In this document: piece by piece, positions 44,320-53,808 of the stretch
How positions within the stretch are numbered: the first letter of the stretch is position 1
Layout: every line of letters starts with the position of its first letter
Source: Cypionkella sp.
GTDB taxonomy: Bacteria; Pseudomonadota; Alphaproteobacteria; Rhodobacterales; Rhodobacteraceae
NCBI RefSeq assembly: GCF_028290025.1
Contig: NZ_JAQGKQ010000046.1
Span: forward strand, 1-64,000
Reading direction: 5' to 3'
Length of the DNA stretch: 64,000 nucleotides
Position numbers and translations under genes: made by a program
Notes under the pieces: model-generated
The model's input: the letters and a program-made list of their open reading frames with translations, nothing else
The model's database searches: none
What the model was told of the DNA's origin: nothing

Positions 44320-45837
44320 TTACTGAAGTTTCTGGCCGTTGGCGTAGAAGCCTTTGTCTTTGAATTCCAGTGTCGAGGTCATCTCGTCCTTGTCGGCGGC
44401 CGAGTTGGCGAACATCGACACCATCATCTTGAAACCCATCGCCTGATCTTGCGGCAGAAGGCCCATTGCTACCAGTTTATCCAGCAAAGTGTTGCCGCCG
44501 GTGAGTTTCAGGTCCAGCTTGCCAGTCGGCAAAGGCACGCCCGGGAAGGTGGTTTTGTCGGTGTTGTCGAACGTGAAACCACCCGCTCCGGTCAATTCTG
44601 CGCCTGCAACCGAGGCTTTCAACTCGGTGACGTCAAGCGCGTTCAACTCACCGGGAGGTGCATCGCCCAGCGCAGCCATTGCAGCCTCATCAAAGAGATC
44701 GGTCGTCATGGTGACTTTGCCTTTGGTGTCGATCACGACAGTCGCGGGGTCGTGCGGCAAGCTGCCTGCTGGATCGACCATGCCCCAGACTTCATCCGAG
44801 ACGGTGAAGCCAACGAGCTTAGTCAGGAACGCAAAGTCTGCCGGAGCGCCGGTTTTGCCGACTGGCATCGCCACGTTAAACGCGGCTTCTTGGTAGCCGA
44901 GTTTCAACTCGGGGAAAGGAATGTCGGCGCTGGCGACGGTCAGATTAAACGCCTTGCCATTGCCGCCGAATTGCAGATGCGTGGCATCCATCACGAAGGA
45001 CATATCGCCGCTTTCCGAAGCGCCGTTGATTTTGGTGGGCTTGCCGTCTTCGGTCACGCTTAGATCGAAGGTCATCGCACCACGGCTGATGCTGCCGTTA
45101 ATCGCAAAACCGCCCTTCAGCGCCGTGGCAAGATCGGTCATTGCCTGCGCACCAAGGAAGTTGCCGTCGGAGTTGCCAGCGAGATCGGCAATAGTCGCGC
45201 TAAAGTTGACATCGGATTTCGCGGTATCATCCTTGCCGGCGCCCGAAAGCTTCACGGCTTTCGCGGTGAAATCGGAGGTGACTTTCTTGGCGTCGCCATC
45301 GCCTTCGACCAGATATTTGCCGTCCAGTTCGGTAATGTCGGCTTGAAAGCTGCCCTGCGCTGGGGCGCTCGGATTGCCGGGCTCTACCTTGACGTTCAGC
45401 GTAGGCGCGGTGAATGCGTAGCTTAGTGCGGCAGCAGTACCGCTGGCGGTGACGACCATTTCGGGCTGCGTCACGGTGATTTTCAGGTCTGTCGGCACGT
45501 CCGAACCTGCGTCAGCCGCAGCTGGGGCTTTAAGCGCCATCGTGTAACTGTCCGAAGTGGTCACATCAACGGTGCCATCGCCGTTGTCAGCAAAATCAAT
45601 CTGCTCGATTGTGCTGGAAAACGAGGTGCCGTCTTTTTCATAGGAAAGCGCCACGTCAGACACGACCAGCGTGTCGCCGTCGCGCTCGGCACTGGCGGAG
45701 GTGACGGTCTGACCGGCAGACGTGCTCATGTCTTGCCAGTTTTGCCATACTTCTTCGGGGGTTACGTCGGCAAAAGCGCCAGAACCTGCCAAAATTGCTA
45801 AAACGGCGGTACTTCCCGCCAGTTTCCAGTATTTCAT
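44320..45837 (-). CDS. DUF2125 family exported protein
   Basis: A 505-residue protein with a signal peptide (MKYWKLAGSTAVLAILAGSGAFA) and a long beta-rich, acidic, Ser/Thr/Ala-rich periplasmic part. The opening DVTPEEVWQNWQDMSTSAGQTV, the mid FVMDATHLQFGGNGKAFNLTV and the repeating strand pattern suit the alphaproteobacterial DUF2125 family of unknown function (possible lipid-transfer or outer-membrane-related beta-sheet protein). ATG 45837 has AAAGG 8 nt upstream; 18 more codons upstream are rejected. Confidence 0.85.
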   Translation of the reverse strand: MKYWKLAGSTAVLAILAGSGAFADVTPEEVWQNWQDMSTSAGQTVTSASAERDGDTLVVSDVALSYEKDGTSFSSTIEQIDFADNGDGTVDVTTSDSYTMALKAPAAADAGSDVPTDLKITVTQPEMVVTASGTAAALSYAFTAPTLNVKVEPGNPSAPAQGSFQADITELDGKYLVEGDGDAKKVTSDFTAKAVKLSGAGKDDTAKSDVNFSATIADLAGNSDGNFLGAQAMTDLATALKGGFAINGSISRGAMTFDLSVTEDGKPTKINGASESGDMSFVMDATHLQFGGNGKAFNLTVASADIPFPELKLGYQEAAFNVAMPVGKTGAPADFAFLTKLVGFTVSDEVWGMVDPAGSLPHDPATVVIDTKGKVTMTTDLFDEAAMAALGDAPPGELNALDVTELKASVAGAELTGAGGFTFDNTDKTTFPGVPLPTGKLDLKLTGGNTLLDKLVAMGLLPQDQAMGFKMMVSMFANSAADKDEMTSTLEFKDKGFYANGQKLQ

Positions 45838-45962
45838 AATATAGCCTTTCCGGTGGAATGTCGCCCATAAGCATCCTTCCTCGTATGACAAGCGTCAAGG
45901 CTTTCCGTTGGCGCAAGCATTGGGTAAACGGAATTGTCATGTGGACGTGAGGAGGATGCGCT

Positions 45963-46721
45963 ATGCTGGGCTTTGATATGCAAGGCAAGGTTGTGGTGAT
46001 TACCGGAGCCAGCCGAGGTATTGGCGCTGCTGCGGCGCGCGAGTTCGCGCATGCGGGGGCTTCGGTGGCGCTGCTGGCGCGATCAGAGGCTGAAATTGTG
46101 GCGCTGGCGGCCGAGATCGGGCCGAAAGCTTTGGCGTTGCGCTGCGATGTGGCCGACGCGGCGGCGGTCGAGGCGGCACTTGTTGCGGTGCAGGCGCGAT
46201 TTGGTCGGCTGGATGTGTTGATTAACAATGCCGGTGTGATCGAGCCGATTGCGCGGTTGGCGGATGCAGGTGTTGAGGCGTTCAGCGCGGCGATTGATAT
46301 CAATCTGAAAGGCGTGTTTCACGGGATGCGCGCGGCGCTGCCGTTGATGAAGGCGCAAGGCTCGGGGACGATCATCACGGTATCATCGGGAGCTGCGGTG
46401 AACCCGATGGAGGGTTGGGGTGGTTATTGCGCCAGCAAGGCGGGTGCGCTGATGCTGACGCGCATCGCGCATCTGGAGGAAGCGGCGCATGGCATTCGCG
46501 TTTTGGGGATGTCACCCGGCACCGTGGCGACTGAGATGCAGGTGAAAATCAAAGCGAGCGGGGTTAACCCGGTCAGCCAGTTGGATTTCTCGGTGCATAT
46601 TCCGGCGGATTGGCCGGCGAAGTGCTTGCTGTGGATGTGCGGCCCCGAGGCTGACGAGTATTTGGGCCGCGATGTATCATTGCGAGATGAGGCGGTGCGG
46701 CGGGCGGTGGGGCTGACTTAG
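45963..46721 (+). CDS. Short-chain dehydrogenase/reductase
   Basis: A 252-residue classical SDR. The cofactor motif TGASRGIG is near the N-terminus, NNAGV is at about residue 85, the catalytic Ser is in TVSSGAAV and the Tyr-x3-Lys is YCASK. The substrate is unknown. It has a strong ribosome binding site (GAGGAGG) 7 nt upstream. It is a single gene between DUF2125 and a flavoprotein. Confidence 0.93.
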   Translation: MLGFDMQGKVVVITGASRGIGAAAAREFAHAGASVALLARSEAEIVALAAEIGPKALALRCDVADAAAVEAALVAVQARFGRLDVLINNAGVIEPIARLADAGVEAFSAAIDINLKGVFHGMRAALPLMKAQGSGTIITVSSGAAVNPMEGWGGYCASKAGALMLTRIAHLEEAAHGIRVLGMSPGTVATEMQVKIKASGVNPVSQLDFSVHIPADWPAKCLLWMCGPEADEYLGRDVSLRDEAVRRAVGLT

Positions 46722-46853
46722 CGCAGAATTCGCGGCAACGTTGGCGCGAAAATCGCAAGGTTTGGTGTGGCGGGTTTGAACGGCTTTGGTCGAGATGCCT
46801 TATCCGCACCGCGTGATTGAAATTAAGGGCGGATTGCCCCAAGGGAATATGTG

Positions 46854-48005
46854 ATGGATGCTTTGGTAATCGGCGCTGGGCCTGCGGGTTTGATGGCGGC
46901 AGAGGAGTTGGCGCGCGCAGGGCACAAGGTGGTGGTCTGTGAGGCGAAGCCAAGCCCGGCTCGTAAGTTTCTGATGGCGGGCAAGTCGGGGTTGAACATC
47001 ACCAAGGATGAGGATCGCAGCAGCTTTATCGCGGAATATCGCAGCGAATGGTTGCGGCCGATGCTGGCGGAGTTTGGCCCGCGCGAGATGATCATTTGGG
47101 CGCGGGCTTTGGGACAAGAGGTGTTTACGGGGTCAACGGGCCGGGTTTTCCCTCGGTCAATGAAGGCGTCGCCGGTGTTGCGGGCTTGGCTGAAGCGGCT
47201 GGAGGGGGCGGGGGTGGAACTGCGCTCGCGTTGGCGCTGGGCGGGCTTTGAGGGCGATGGGTTGGCGTTTGAAACGCCGGAGGGTGTGCAGGTTTTGAAG
47301 CCTGCGGTCACGGTTTTGGCGTTGGGTGGGGCGAGTTGGGCTCGGCTGGGGTCGGATGCGGCTTGGGTGCCTTGGTTGGCCGAGAAGGGCGTGGATATTG
47401 CGCCGTGGCAGCCTGCGAATATGGGCTTCGCGGTGGACTGGACGCCGCATATGGCGAAGTTTTTCGGCACGGCGATCAAAGGGGCTGCGCTGATTGTTGG
47501 CGATCAGCGGGAGCGTGGCGAGTTTGTCGTCTCGGAGCGCGGTATTGAAGGCGGCGGGGTTTATGCCGTTAGCCGTGCGTTGCGCGAGGGCGCTGCGCTG
47601 CGGGTCGATCTGATGGCGGATGTGTCGGGCGATGAGATTGCGGCGCGGTTGAGCCGGATGAAACCGGGGGAAACTTTGGCGAACCGTTTGCGCAAATTGG
47701 GGCTTGCCCCCGCGGCTGTCGGTTTGGTGATGGAATTTGGCCGGGGGCTGGAGACGGTTGCCGCTGTGAAGTCGCTGCCGTTCAAGTTGATGGGGCCAAG
47801 GCCGCTGGATGAAGCGATCTCGGTCGCTGGCGGCGTGGCGCAATCGGCTGTGACCGAGGGGTTGGAGTTGAAGGCGATTCCCGGCATGTTCGTCTGCGGT
47901 GAGATGCTGGATTGGGAGGCGCCTACTGGCGGATATTTGCTGACGGGCGTTGCTGCAACCGGGCGCTGGGCGGGTAAAGCTGCCGGAGCGCGGGCTGCGG
48001 CGTAA
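46854..48005 (+). CDS. FAD-dependent flavoprotein (HI0933/TIGR03862-like)
   Basis: A 383-residue FAD-binding protein. The N-terminal Rossmann motif is VIGAGPAGLMAAEELARAGHKVVVCEAKPSPARKFLMAGKSGLN, where KFLMAGKSGLN marks the HI0933/BaiN-like group. LALGGASWARLGSD and the C-terminal FVCGEMLDWEAPTGGYLLTG are typical. Its reaction is unknown. ATG 46854 has AAGGGA 7 nt upstream; the codon before (GTG 46851) is less well spaced. Confidence 0.9.
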   Translation: MDALVIGAGPAGLMAAEELARAGHKVVVCEAKPSPARKFLMAGKSGLNITKDEDRSSFIAEYRSEWLRPMLAEFGPREMIIWARALGQEVFTGSTGRVFPRSMKASPVLRAWLKRLEGAGVELRSRWRWAGFEGDGLAFETPEGVQVLKPAVTVLALGGASWARLGSDAAWVPWLAEKGVDIAPWQPANMGFAVDWTPHMAKFFGTAIKGAALIVGDQRERGEFVVSERGIEGGGVYAVSRALREGAALRVDLMADVSGDEIAARLSRMKPGETLANRLRKLGLAPAAVGLVMEFGRGLETVAAVKSLPFKLMGPRPLDEAISVAGGVAQSAVTEGLELKAIPGMFVCGEMLDWEAPTGGYLLTGVAATGRWAGKAAGARAAA

Positions 48006-48048
48006 GGGCGGTCTTTCGGGCCGCGCCGTCTCGTGCTAGGGGCAAGGA

Positions 48049-50295
48049 ATGAACAGTTTGCCCACAAAAGACCAGATCCGTCAGTGGATCATCGAGAACC
48101 CCGGCCTGACCGGAAAGCGCGACCTTGCCAAGGCGTTTGGCATCAAAGGCTATGCGCGGATTGATCTGAAGCGGATGCTGAAGGAACTTGAGGCCGAGGG
48201 TGGCATCGAGAAAAAAGCCCGCAGCTATCGTGAGCCGGGGGCTTTGCCGCCAGTTTCGGTGCTGCTGGTGCTGCCGCCGGATAGCAACGGCGATCTGTTT
48301 GCGCAGCCGTTGGAGGCTGACGTGGGCGATGTGCCGCCGCGCATTTTGATCATGCCGCAAAAGGGCGATCCGGCTTTGGCGGGGGGGATGAAGATCCTCG
48401 CGCGGCTGACCCCGGTTGGCGGTGAGGATCACGGATATCAGGCGCGGTTGATCCGGGCTTTGGGCTCGAACCCGCTGAAACTGCTGGGGGTTTTTCGTTC
48501 TAATGCCGAGGGCGGGCGGATTATTCCCATCGACAAAGGCGTTGATAAGGAATGGCGGGTTTCGCGCGATCATACGTTTGAGGCGCGCGATGGCGAGTTG
48601 GTTGAGGCAGAGCAGATCGGCCCGAAACGGCTGGGCTTGCCGCAAGCCAAGATTACCGCGCGCTTGGGCGATCCTTCGGGACCACGCGCGGTTTCGCTGA
48701 TTGCAATTCATCAGCATGGCATCCCGGACCAATTCCCCGACGCGGTGATTGCCGAGGCGGATGCGGCGCAGCCTGCTTCTTTGGATAAGCGCGAGGATTT
48801 GCGCGGCCTGCCATTGCTGACGATTGACCCGATTGATGCGCGCGACCGTGACGATGCGGTTTATGCCGAGGCGGATAGCGATCCGAAGAACGCTGGCGGG
48901 TTTTTCATCTGGGTGGCGATTGCCGATGTGGCGTATTACGTGCGGCCAAACTCGGCGCTGGACCGTGAGGCGCGCAAGCGTGGCAACTCGACTTACTTCC
49001 CCGACCGCGTGGTGCCGATGCTGCCGGATGTGCTGTCGGGCGATCTGTGTTCGCTGCATGAGCACGTGGATCGGGCGTGTCTTGCGGTGCAAATGCGGAT
49101 TGACGCGCATGGCCAAAAGCTGAGCCACCGTTTTGTGCGTGGGCTGATGCGGTCGCAAGCTTCGTTGCATTATGGGCAGGTGCAGGATGCGATTGAGGGG
49201 CGGGCGGATGCGGCGACTGCGTTGTTGTTGCCGGTGCTGCATACGCTTTACGCGGCTTACGCGGCGCTCAAGAAGGCCCGCGCCTTGCGGCAACCTTTGG
49301 ATTTGGAATTGCCAGAGCGGAAGATTGAATTGTCGGACGAGGGCAAGGTGATCTCTGTCGCCTTCAAGGCTCGGTTTGACGCCCATAAGCTGATCGAGGA
49401 ATGCATGATCCTCGCCAACGTTTCGGCGGCTGAGGAATTGGTTCGGCTGAAGCGGCCTTTGCTGTTTCGGGTGCATGAGGAACCATCGCCGGACAAGCTG
49501 GAAGCTTTGCGCGAAGTGGCGGAGGCTTCGGGCTTTACGCTGGCGAAGGGGCAAGTGCTGAAAACCCAGCATCTCAACCGGTTGTTGGCGCAGGCGCAAG
49601 ACACCGAATTTGACGAGTTGATGAACATCTCGACGCTGCGCTCGATGACGCAAGCCTATTATAATGCGGTGAATTTCGGGCATTTCGGGCTGGCTTTGCG
49701 GAATTATGCGCATTTCACCTCACCGATCCGGCGCTACTCGGACCTCATCGTGCATCGGGCTTTGATCGCTGGGCATGGCTGGGGTGACGATGGGTTGTCG
49801 GCTTGGGACGTGGAAAATCTGGATGAGACGGCGAAGCTGATTTCGGACACCGAGCGGCGTTCGATGGTGGCAGAACGCGATACCAACGATCGGTATCTGG
49901 CGGCGTTTTTGTCGGAGCGGGTGGGCAATGAATTCGCCGGCCGGATTTCTGGTGTGCAGCGGTTTGGGCTGTTTGTGAAGCTGGACGAAACCGGGGCGGA
50001 TGGGCTGGTGCCGATCCGCTCGGTCGGGCGCGAGTATTTCCATTACGATCAAGAGCGGCAAATGCTGGTGGGTTCCGATAGTGGCATTGAGATCGGCATT
50101 GGCTTGCGGGTGACGGTGCGCCTGGCGGAAGCTACGCCGATGACCGGGGGGATTGTGCTCGATTTGCTGAACATCGACGGGGCGACTTTGCCGACGGGGC
50201 GGGCGAAAGCCGGGCGGTATCAGCCGAGGAAGCCGGGAAAATTCGCGACCAAGGATGCGGCGACCAAGCGCAAAGTCGTGCGCAAGCGGCGGTAA
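48049..50295 (+). CDS. rnr: Ribonuclease R
   Basis: A 748-residue 3'-5' exoribonuclease that degrades structured RNA and takes part in RNA quality control. Domains in order are an N-terminal helix-turn-helix/cold-shock region (1 to about 200), the RNB catalytic domain (about 240-580) with the acidic cluster DPIDARDRDDAVY, SGDLCSLHEHVDRACLAVQM and HFTSPIRRYSDLIVHR, and a C-terminal S1 domain (about 620-700, FAGRISGVQRFGLFVKLDETGADGLVPI), then a basic tail. Length is normal. It is closely followed by a transglycosylase. Confidence 0.97.
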   Translation: MNSLPTKDQIRQWIIENPGLTGKRDLAKAFGIKGYARIDLKRMLKELEAEGGIEKKARSYREPGALPPVSVLLVLPPDSNGDLFAQPLEADVGDVPPRILIMPQKGDPALAGGMKILARLTPVGGEDHGYQARLIRALGSNPLKLLGVFRSNAEGGRIIPIDKGVDKEWRVSRDHTFEARDGELVEAEQIGPKRLGLPQAKITARLGDPSGPRAVSLIAIHQHGIPDQFPDAVIAEADAAQPASLDKREDLRGLPLLTIDPIDARDRDDAVYAEADSDPKNAGGFFIWVAIADVAYYVRPNSALDREARKRGNSTYFPDRVVPMLPDVLSGDLCSLHEHVDRACLAVQMRIDAHGQKLSHRFVRGLMRSQASLHYGQVQDAIEGRADAATALLLPVLHTLYAAYAALKKARALRQPLDLELPERKIELSDEGKVISVAFKARFDAHKLIEECMILANVSAAEELVRLKRPLLFRVHEEPSPDKLEALREVAEASGFTLAKGQVLKTQHLNRLLAQAQDTEFDELMNISTLRSMTQAYYNAVNFGHFGLALRNYAHFTSPIRRYSDLIVHRALIAGHGWGDDGLSAWDVENLDETAKLISDTERRSMVAERDTNDRYLAAFLSERVGNEFAGRISGVQRFGLFVKLDETGADGLVPIRSVGREYFHYDQERQMLVGSDSGIEIGIGLRVTVRLAEATPMTGGIVLDLLNIDGATLPTGRAKAGRYQPRKPGKFATKDAATKRKVVRKRR

Positions 50296-50301
50296 CTGGC
50301 T

Positions 50302-51537
50302 ATGCGCGCGCTGGTTGGCTTGGTGCTGGGGTTGGCGCTGTGGAGCGGCGTTGCCGCGGCGCAGGATGTCGAGGAAATCGTGGCAGAAGCGGGGGCGGCG
50401 GACGTGATGGAGAACGGCAGCGAGGCCGGGTTGCAGGCATGGATTGCGGGTTTTCGCGGGCGGGCGCTGGCGGCTGGGATTTCGGTGGCGACGTTTGATG
50501 AGGTGATGCAGGGCGTGCATTTTCTGCCAGATGTGATCGAGCGCGATCGCAAGCAAGACGAGTTTACTCGCACGATCTGGGACTATCTGGATCGGGCGGT
50601 GTCGGAGGATCGCATCGTTGCGGGGCAGAAGGCTTTGCGGACACATGGCCCGCTGCTTGAGCAGATTGAAGCGCGCTATGGTGTTGATAAGCATGTAGTT
50701 TTGGCGATCTGGGGGCTGGAAAGTGCCTATGGTGCGGTGCGGGGTGACATTGAAACACCGAGTGCGCTGGCGACGCTGGCCTATGATACGCGGCGCGGGG
50801 CGTTCTTTGAGGCGGAGTTGATCGCGGCGTTGCAGATCGTGCAATCGGGGGCGGTGAAACCTGCGGCGATGATTGGGTCTTGGGCGGGGGCGATGGGGCA
50901 TACTCAGTTCATGCCGTCGTCGTATCTGAAACTCGCGGTTAGTTTTGACGGGCGGGGCAAGCCGGATATTTGGGGTGAGGATCCGACGGATGCTTTGGCC
51001 TCAACTGCTGCTTATCTCGCCAACGCAGGCTGGAAGAACGGTGGGCGTTGGGGGGACGAGGTGCGGCTGCCTGTGGGGTTTGACTATAGCGTGGCCGGGG
51101 ATCGGACGCAGAAGCCGTTGAGTTTTTGGGCGGGGTTGGGCGTTACGTTTCCGGGTGGTGGGTCTTTGGGCGAGGGCTGGGCGTCGCTGCTGCTTCCGGC
51201 GGGTGCGCGAGGGCCGACATTTTTGGTCTATGATAATTTCGCGGCGATTGAGGCTTATAACAAGGCCGACAGCTATGTGATCGCGGTGGGGCATCTGGCA
51301 GATCGGATTGCTGGTGGGGCGGCGTTTGTTGGTGGCTGGCCGCGCGATCTGCGGGCTTTGACGCTGGAGGAGCGGAAGGAAATGCAGTCGCTGTTGCTGG
51401 CGGCGGGGGTTTATGCGGGCACCGCGGATGGCAAGGTCGGGCCGTTGACGATGGCGGCGGTGAAGGCGTTTCAACGCGCGCGTGGCATGGTGGTGGACGG
51501 GTATCCGAGTTTAAAAATTTTGCTGGCGTTGCGGTGA
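50302..51537 (+). CDS. Lytic murein transglycosylase (MltB-like) with peptidoglycan-binding domain
   Basis: A 411-residue secreted enzyme cutting the glycan strands of peptidoglycan to 1,6-anhydro ends. A signal peptide (MRALVGLVLGLALWSGVAAAQ) is followed by the GH103-type domain with catalytic Glu in AIWGLESAYGAVRG (about residue 140), AMGHTQFMPSSYLKLA and WGEDPTDALASTAAYLANAGW. A PG_binding_1 domain follows (about 350-411, AGVYAGTADGKVGPLTMAAVKAFQRARGM). It begins 6 nt after the rnr stop. Confidence 0.92.
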   Translation: MRALVGLVLGLALWSGVAAAQDVEEIVAEAGAADVMENGSEAGLQAWIAGFRGRALAAGISVATFDEVMQGVHFLPDVIERDRKQDEFTRTIWDYLDRAVSEDRIVAGQKALRTHGPLLEQIEARYGVDKHVVLAIWGLESAYGAVRGDIETPSALATLAYDTRRGAFFEAELIAALQIVQSGAVKPAAMIGSWAGAMGHTQFMPSSYLKLAVSFDGRGKPDIWGEDPTDALASTAAYLANAGWKNGGRWGDEVRLPVGFDYSVAGDRTQKPLSFWAGLGVTFPGGGSLGEGWASLLLPAGARGPTFLVYDNFAAIEAYNKADSYVIAVGHLADRIAGGAAFVGGWPRDLRALTLEERKEMQSLLLAAGVYAGTADGKVGPLTMAAVKAFQRARGMVVDGYPSLKILLALR

Positions 51538-51540
51538 TTT

Positions 51541-51580
51541 GAGCGGGGGTGCCGCCTCGGGGGGCATCGAGCCCCCGCTC
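51541..51580. other. Perfect hairpin after the transglycosylase
   Basis: GAGCGGGGG (51541-51549) and CCCCCGCTC (51572-51580) pair perfectly, with a G/C-rich loop. There is no T-run, so a mRNA 3'-end stabiliser or Rho-dependent end are both possible. Confidence 0.5.
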
Positions 51581-51693
51581 GGCGGCGCTGCCGGGGGATG
51601 GGCGGCTGGCGGTGGGATTTTTTGAGATGTGTGGTTGGGTGGCCGTTTTGGCGCTGCCGGATTGCGGCGGTGGGGGCTACATCAGTCGTGGAA

Positions 51694-51728
51694 GCCTCCG
51701 GCGGGGATATTTAAGAATAGGTGAAATG
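51694..51728. repeat. Dispersed GCCTCCGGCGGG-ATATTT motif, copy 3
   Basis: GCCTCCGGCGGGGATATTT with tail AAGAATAGGTGAAATG, in the gap between the transglycosylase and gshA stop codons. Core identical to copy 2. Confidence 0.65.
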
Positions 51729-51792
51729 TTAGGGTTTTGAGAAGCGGAGGGGCTGTCCGGAATCCGCAGATTCCGGCCGCCGTGGTTGTCGG

Positions 51793-53136
51793 TTACAGGC
51801 TGGAGGCTTCGTAAATCGGTGTCAGGTCTTTGCCCCATGCGCCGTTGTAGAGGTCGAGCCAGCGGTCGGCTTGGGTTTTCTCGGTGGCGAGGTTTTGCAC
51901 GAGGGGGGCGAGGTAGCGTTGCTCGTCAAGGCCACGGGCGGCGAGGCCCGCATGCGACAGGCTGACGGCGGCGCGGGCTAGGTCTAACAGTTTGACGCCG
52001 TTGGCTTCGGCTTGCAAGGCGCTGACGGAAGCGTTGACGCGCAGGGTCTCGCGGGTTTCGGTGTCGAAGCCTTTCACCAGATCCCAAGCGGCGTCTAGGG
52101 CGGCATCGTCATACATCAGGCCGACCCAGAAGGCAGGCAGCGCGTCAATATGGGCTTGATCGCCGCAGTCTGCGCCGCGCATTTCGATGTATTTCTTAAC
52201 GCGGGCTTCGGGGAATACCGTGGTCATATGGTCAGCCCAGTCGGAGAGTGTGGGCTTTTCACCGGGCAGCGCGGGCAGGTTGCCATTCAGGAAATCGCGG
52301 AAGGATTGGCCTAAGGCGTTGATATATTTGCCGTCGCGGTAGACGAAATACATTGGCGCATCAAGCACCCAATCGACGTATTGTTGGAAGCCAAAGCCCT
52401 GGTCGAAGGCGAATGGTAACATGCCGGTGCGGGCGTTGTCTAGGCCGCGCCAGATGCGTGAGCGCCATGATTTGTGGCCATTAGGTTTGCCGTCGAAGAA
52501 CGGGCTGGAGGCAAAGAGGGCGGTAGCGACGGGTTGTAGGGCCAGTGCGACCCGGAGTTTTTTGACCATGTCGGCCTCGGAGGCGTAATCGAGGTTCACT
52601 TGCACGGTGCAGGTGCGATACATCATCTGGGTGCCGTGGGTGCCAACGCGGCCCATATAGTCGGTCATCAGGCGGTAGCGGCCTTTTGGCATCACCGGCA
52701 TGGTCTCGGCCGACCATTCGGGGGCAGCACCGAGGCCCATGAACTTGATGCCGAGCGGATCGGCGATGCTGCGGACTTCGTCGAGGTGGTTTTGCAACTC
52801 GGCCGCGCCTTGGTGCAGGTCTTCCAACGGAGCGCCGGAGAGTTCAAACTGGCCGCCGGGCTCAAGCGAAATATTCGCGCCGTCGCGGGTCATGCCGATG
52901 ATATTGTCGGCCTCGGAGACCGGGGCCCAGCCGAAGTTTTGCAGGCCCGCGAACAAAGCGGAGATTGAGCGATCACCTGCATAGGGTAGCGGTGCGCGGC
53001 TGTCGGTAAGCCAGCCGAACTTCTCATGCTCGGTGCCGATCCGCCAATCGGCTTTCGGCTTGCAGCCGTCGGCCATCATCTCGGCAAGCTGCCAGAAATC
53101 TTCGATGGGGCCGCCGCCGTTTTGAGGAATCGACAT
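51793..53136 (-). CDS. gshA: Glutamate-cysteine ligase (plant/proteobacterial GCS2 type)
   Basis: A 447-residue ATP-dependent enzyme that makes gamma-glutamylcysteine, the first step of glutathione synthesis. Family blocks are RIGTEHEKFGW, GANISLEPGGQFELSGAPL, MYRTCTVQVNLDY, SRIWRGLDNARTGMLPFAFDQGFGFQQYVDW and YIEMRGADCG. It belongs to the class found in plants and alphaproteobacteria. ATG 53136 (MSIPQNGGGPI) is chosen over a start 13 codons upstream. Glutathione links loosely to the glutathionylspermidine-like gene at 62 kb. Confidence 0.95.
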   Translation of the reverse strand: MSIPQNGGGPIEDFWQLAEMMADGCKPKADWRIGTEHEKFGWLTDSRAPLPYAGDRSISALFAGLQNFGWAPVSEADNIIGMTRDGANISLEPGGQFELSGAPLEDLHQGAAELQNHLDEVRSIADPLGIKFMGLGAAPEWSAETMPVMPKGRYRLMTDYMGRVGTHGTQMMYRTCTVQVNLDYASEADMVKKLRVALALQPVATALFASSPFFDGKPNGHKSWRSRIWRGLDNARTGMLPFAFDQGFGFQQYVDWVLDAPMYFVYRDGKYINALGQSFRDFLNGNLPALPGEKPTLSDWADHMTTVFPEARVKKYIEMRGADCGDQAHIDALPAFWVGLMYDDAALDAAWDLVKGFDTETRETLRVNASVSALQAEANGVKLLDLARAAVSLSHAGLAARGLDEQRYLAPLVQNLATEKTQADRWLDLYNGAWGKDLTPIYEASSL

Positions 53137-53262
53137 GGGGCAGAGCCCTTTCGCGTTGGAAATTTCAGGATGCAACTGGTGGAGTGGCGCACTGCCTAAG
53201 TCAAGAGATGCCGCGCGGCTGTTATACAGCCATTATTCGCAGGCAAGTGCCGCTTGCGGCTT

Positions 53263-53808
53263 TTACTCGCGGGCGAGGGCGGCTTGGGCTGTGCGGCGCC
53301 AGATGGTTTGGGTCTCGGCTGCGAGCGACAGATTGGTGGACCCGGTGGTTGGCTTGGCATCGAGGGCGGCGACGAGCGACAGCGTGTTCATGCCGGGGAG
53401 GCTGGCGAAGGCATCGAATAGCTTATCGGCTCCGGTGGCATCGACAGGGATCAACAGGGCTTGGCCGTCGGCTTGTTTCAAGCGCCAGACCCTACGACCG
53501 CGTAGGGATAGCAGGCGGAGTTCGGTGAGTTCGGGGATTGAGACATAGCCGCCGGTTTGCGGGCCGAGATAGCCGATCTGGGCCTCGTCCACCTCAACTA
53601 TGCCGGGGCTGTCGATGGGTTGGGTGAAGCGCAGGCGACGCAGGGCTAGGATGGCCCAAGCGACTCCGAATGCGCCGAATGCGGTGCCGAGGGGGGTGAG
53701 CAGGTAGCCTCCAAGGGCGATAAGCCATAGGCCGAAGCCGAGGATTGCTGCGGCGAGGATCACCTCGTTGCCGCGTCTCAGCATGGCGAGAAATTCGGGG
53801 CGGATCAT
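53263..53808 (-). CDS. Hypothetical membrane protein with two N-terminal helices
   Basis: A 181-residue protein. Two hydrophobic helices (about residues 15-55: VILAAAILGFGLWLIALGGYLLTP and AFGAFGVAWAILAL) are followed by a soluble, beta-rich domain (GIVEVDEAQIGYLGPQTGGYVSI, ELRLLSLRGRRVWRLKQADG). No family is recognised. It starts at ATG 53808, which overlaps the GNAT stop (ATGA), so it is the last gene of the rsmE-GNAT-membrane unit. Confidence 0.8.
   Translation of the reverse strand: MIRPEFLAMLRRGNEVILAAAILGFGLWLIALGGYLLTPLGTAFGAFGVAWAILALRRLRFTQPIDSPGIVEVDEAQIGYLGPQTGGYVSIPELTELRLLSLRGRRVWRLKQADGQALLIPVDATGADKLFDAFASLPGMNTLSLVAALDAKPTTGSTNLSLAAETQTIWRRTAQAALARE

Noticed and set aside
47923-50901. 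Two long open frames (596 and 393 codons) opposite the flavoprotein, rnr and transglycosylase genes
   Set aside because: They mirror strongly conserved genes on the other strand, have Arg/Gln/His-rich low-complexity products and no family match. G+C-rich codon bias opens such frames by chance.
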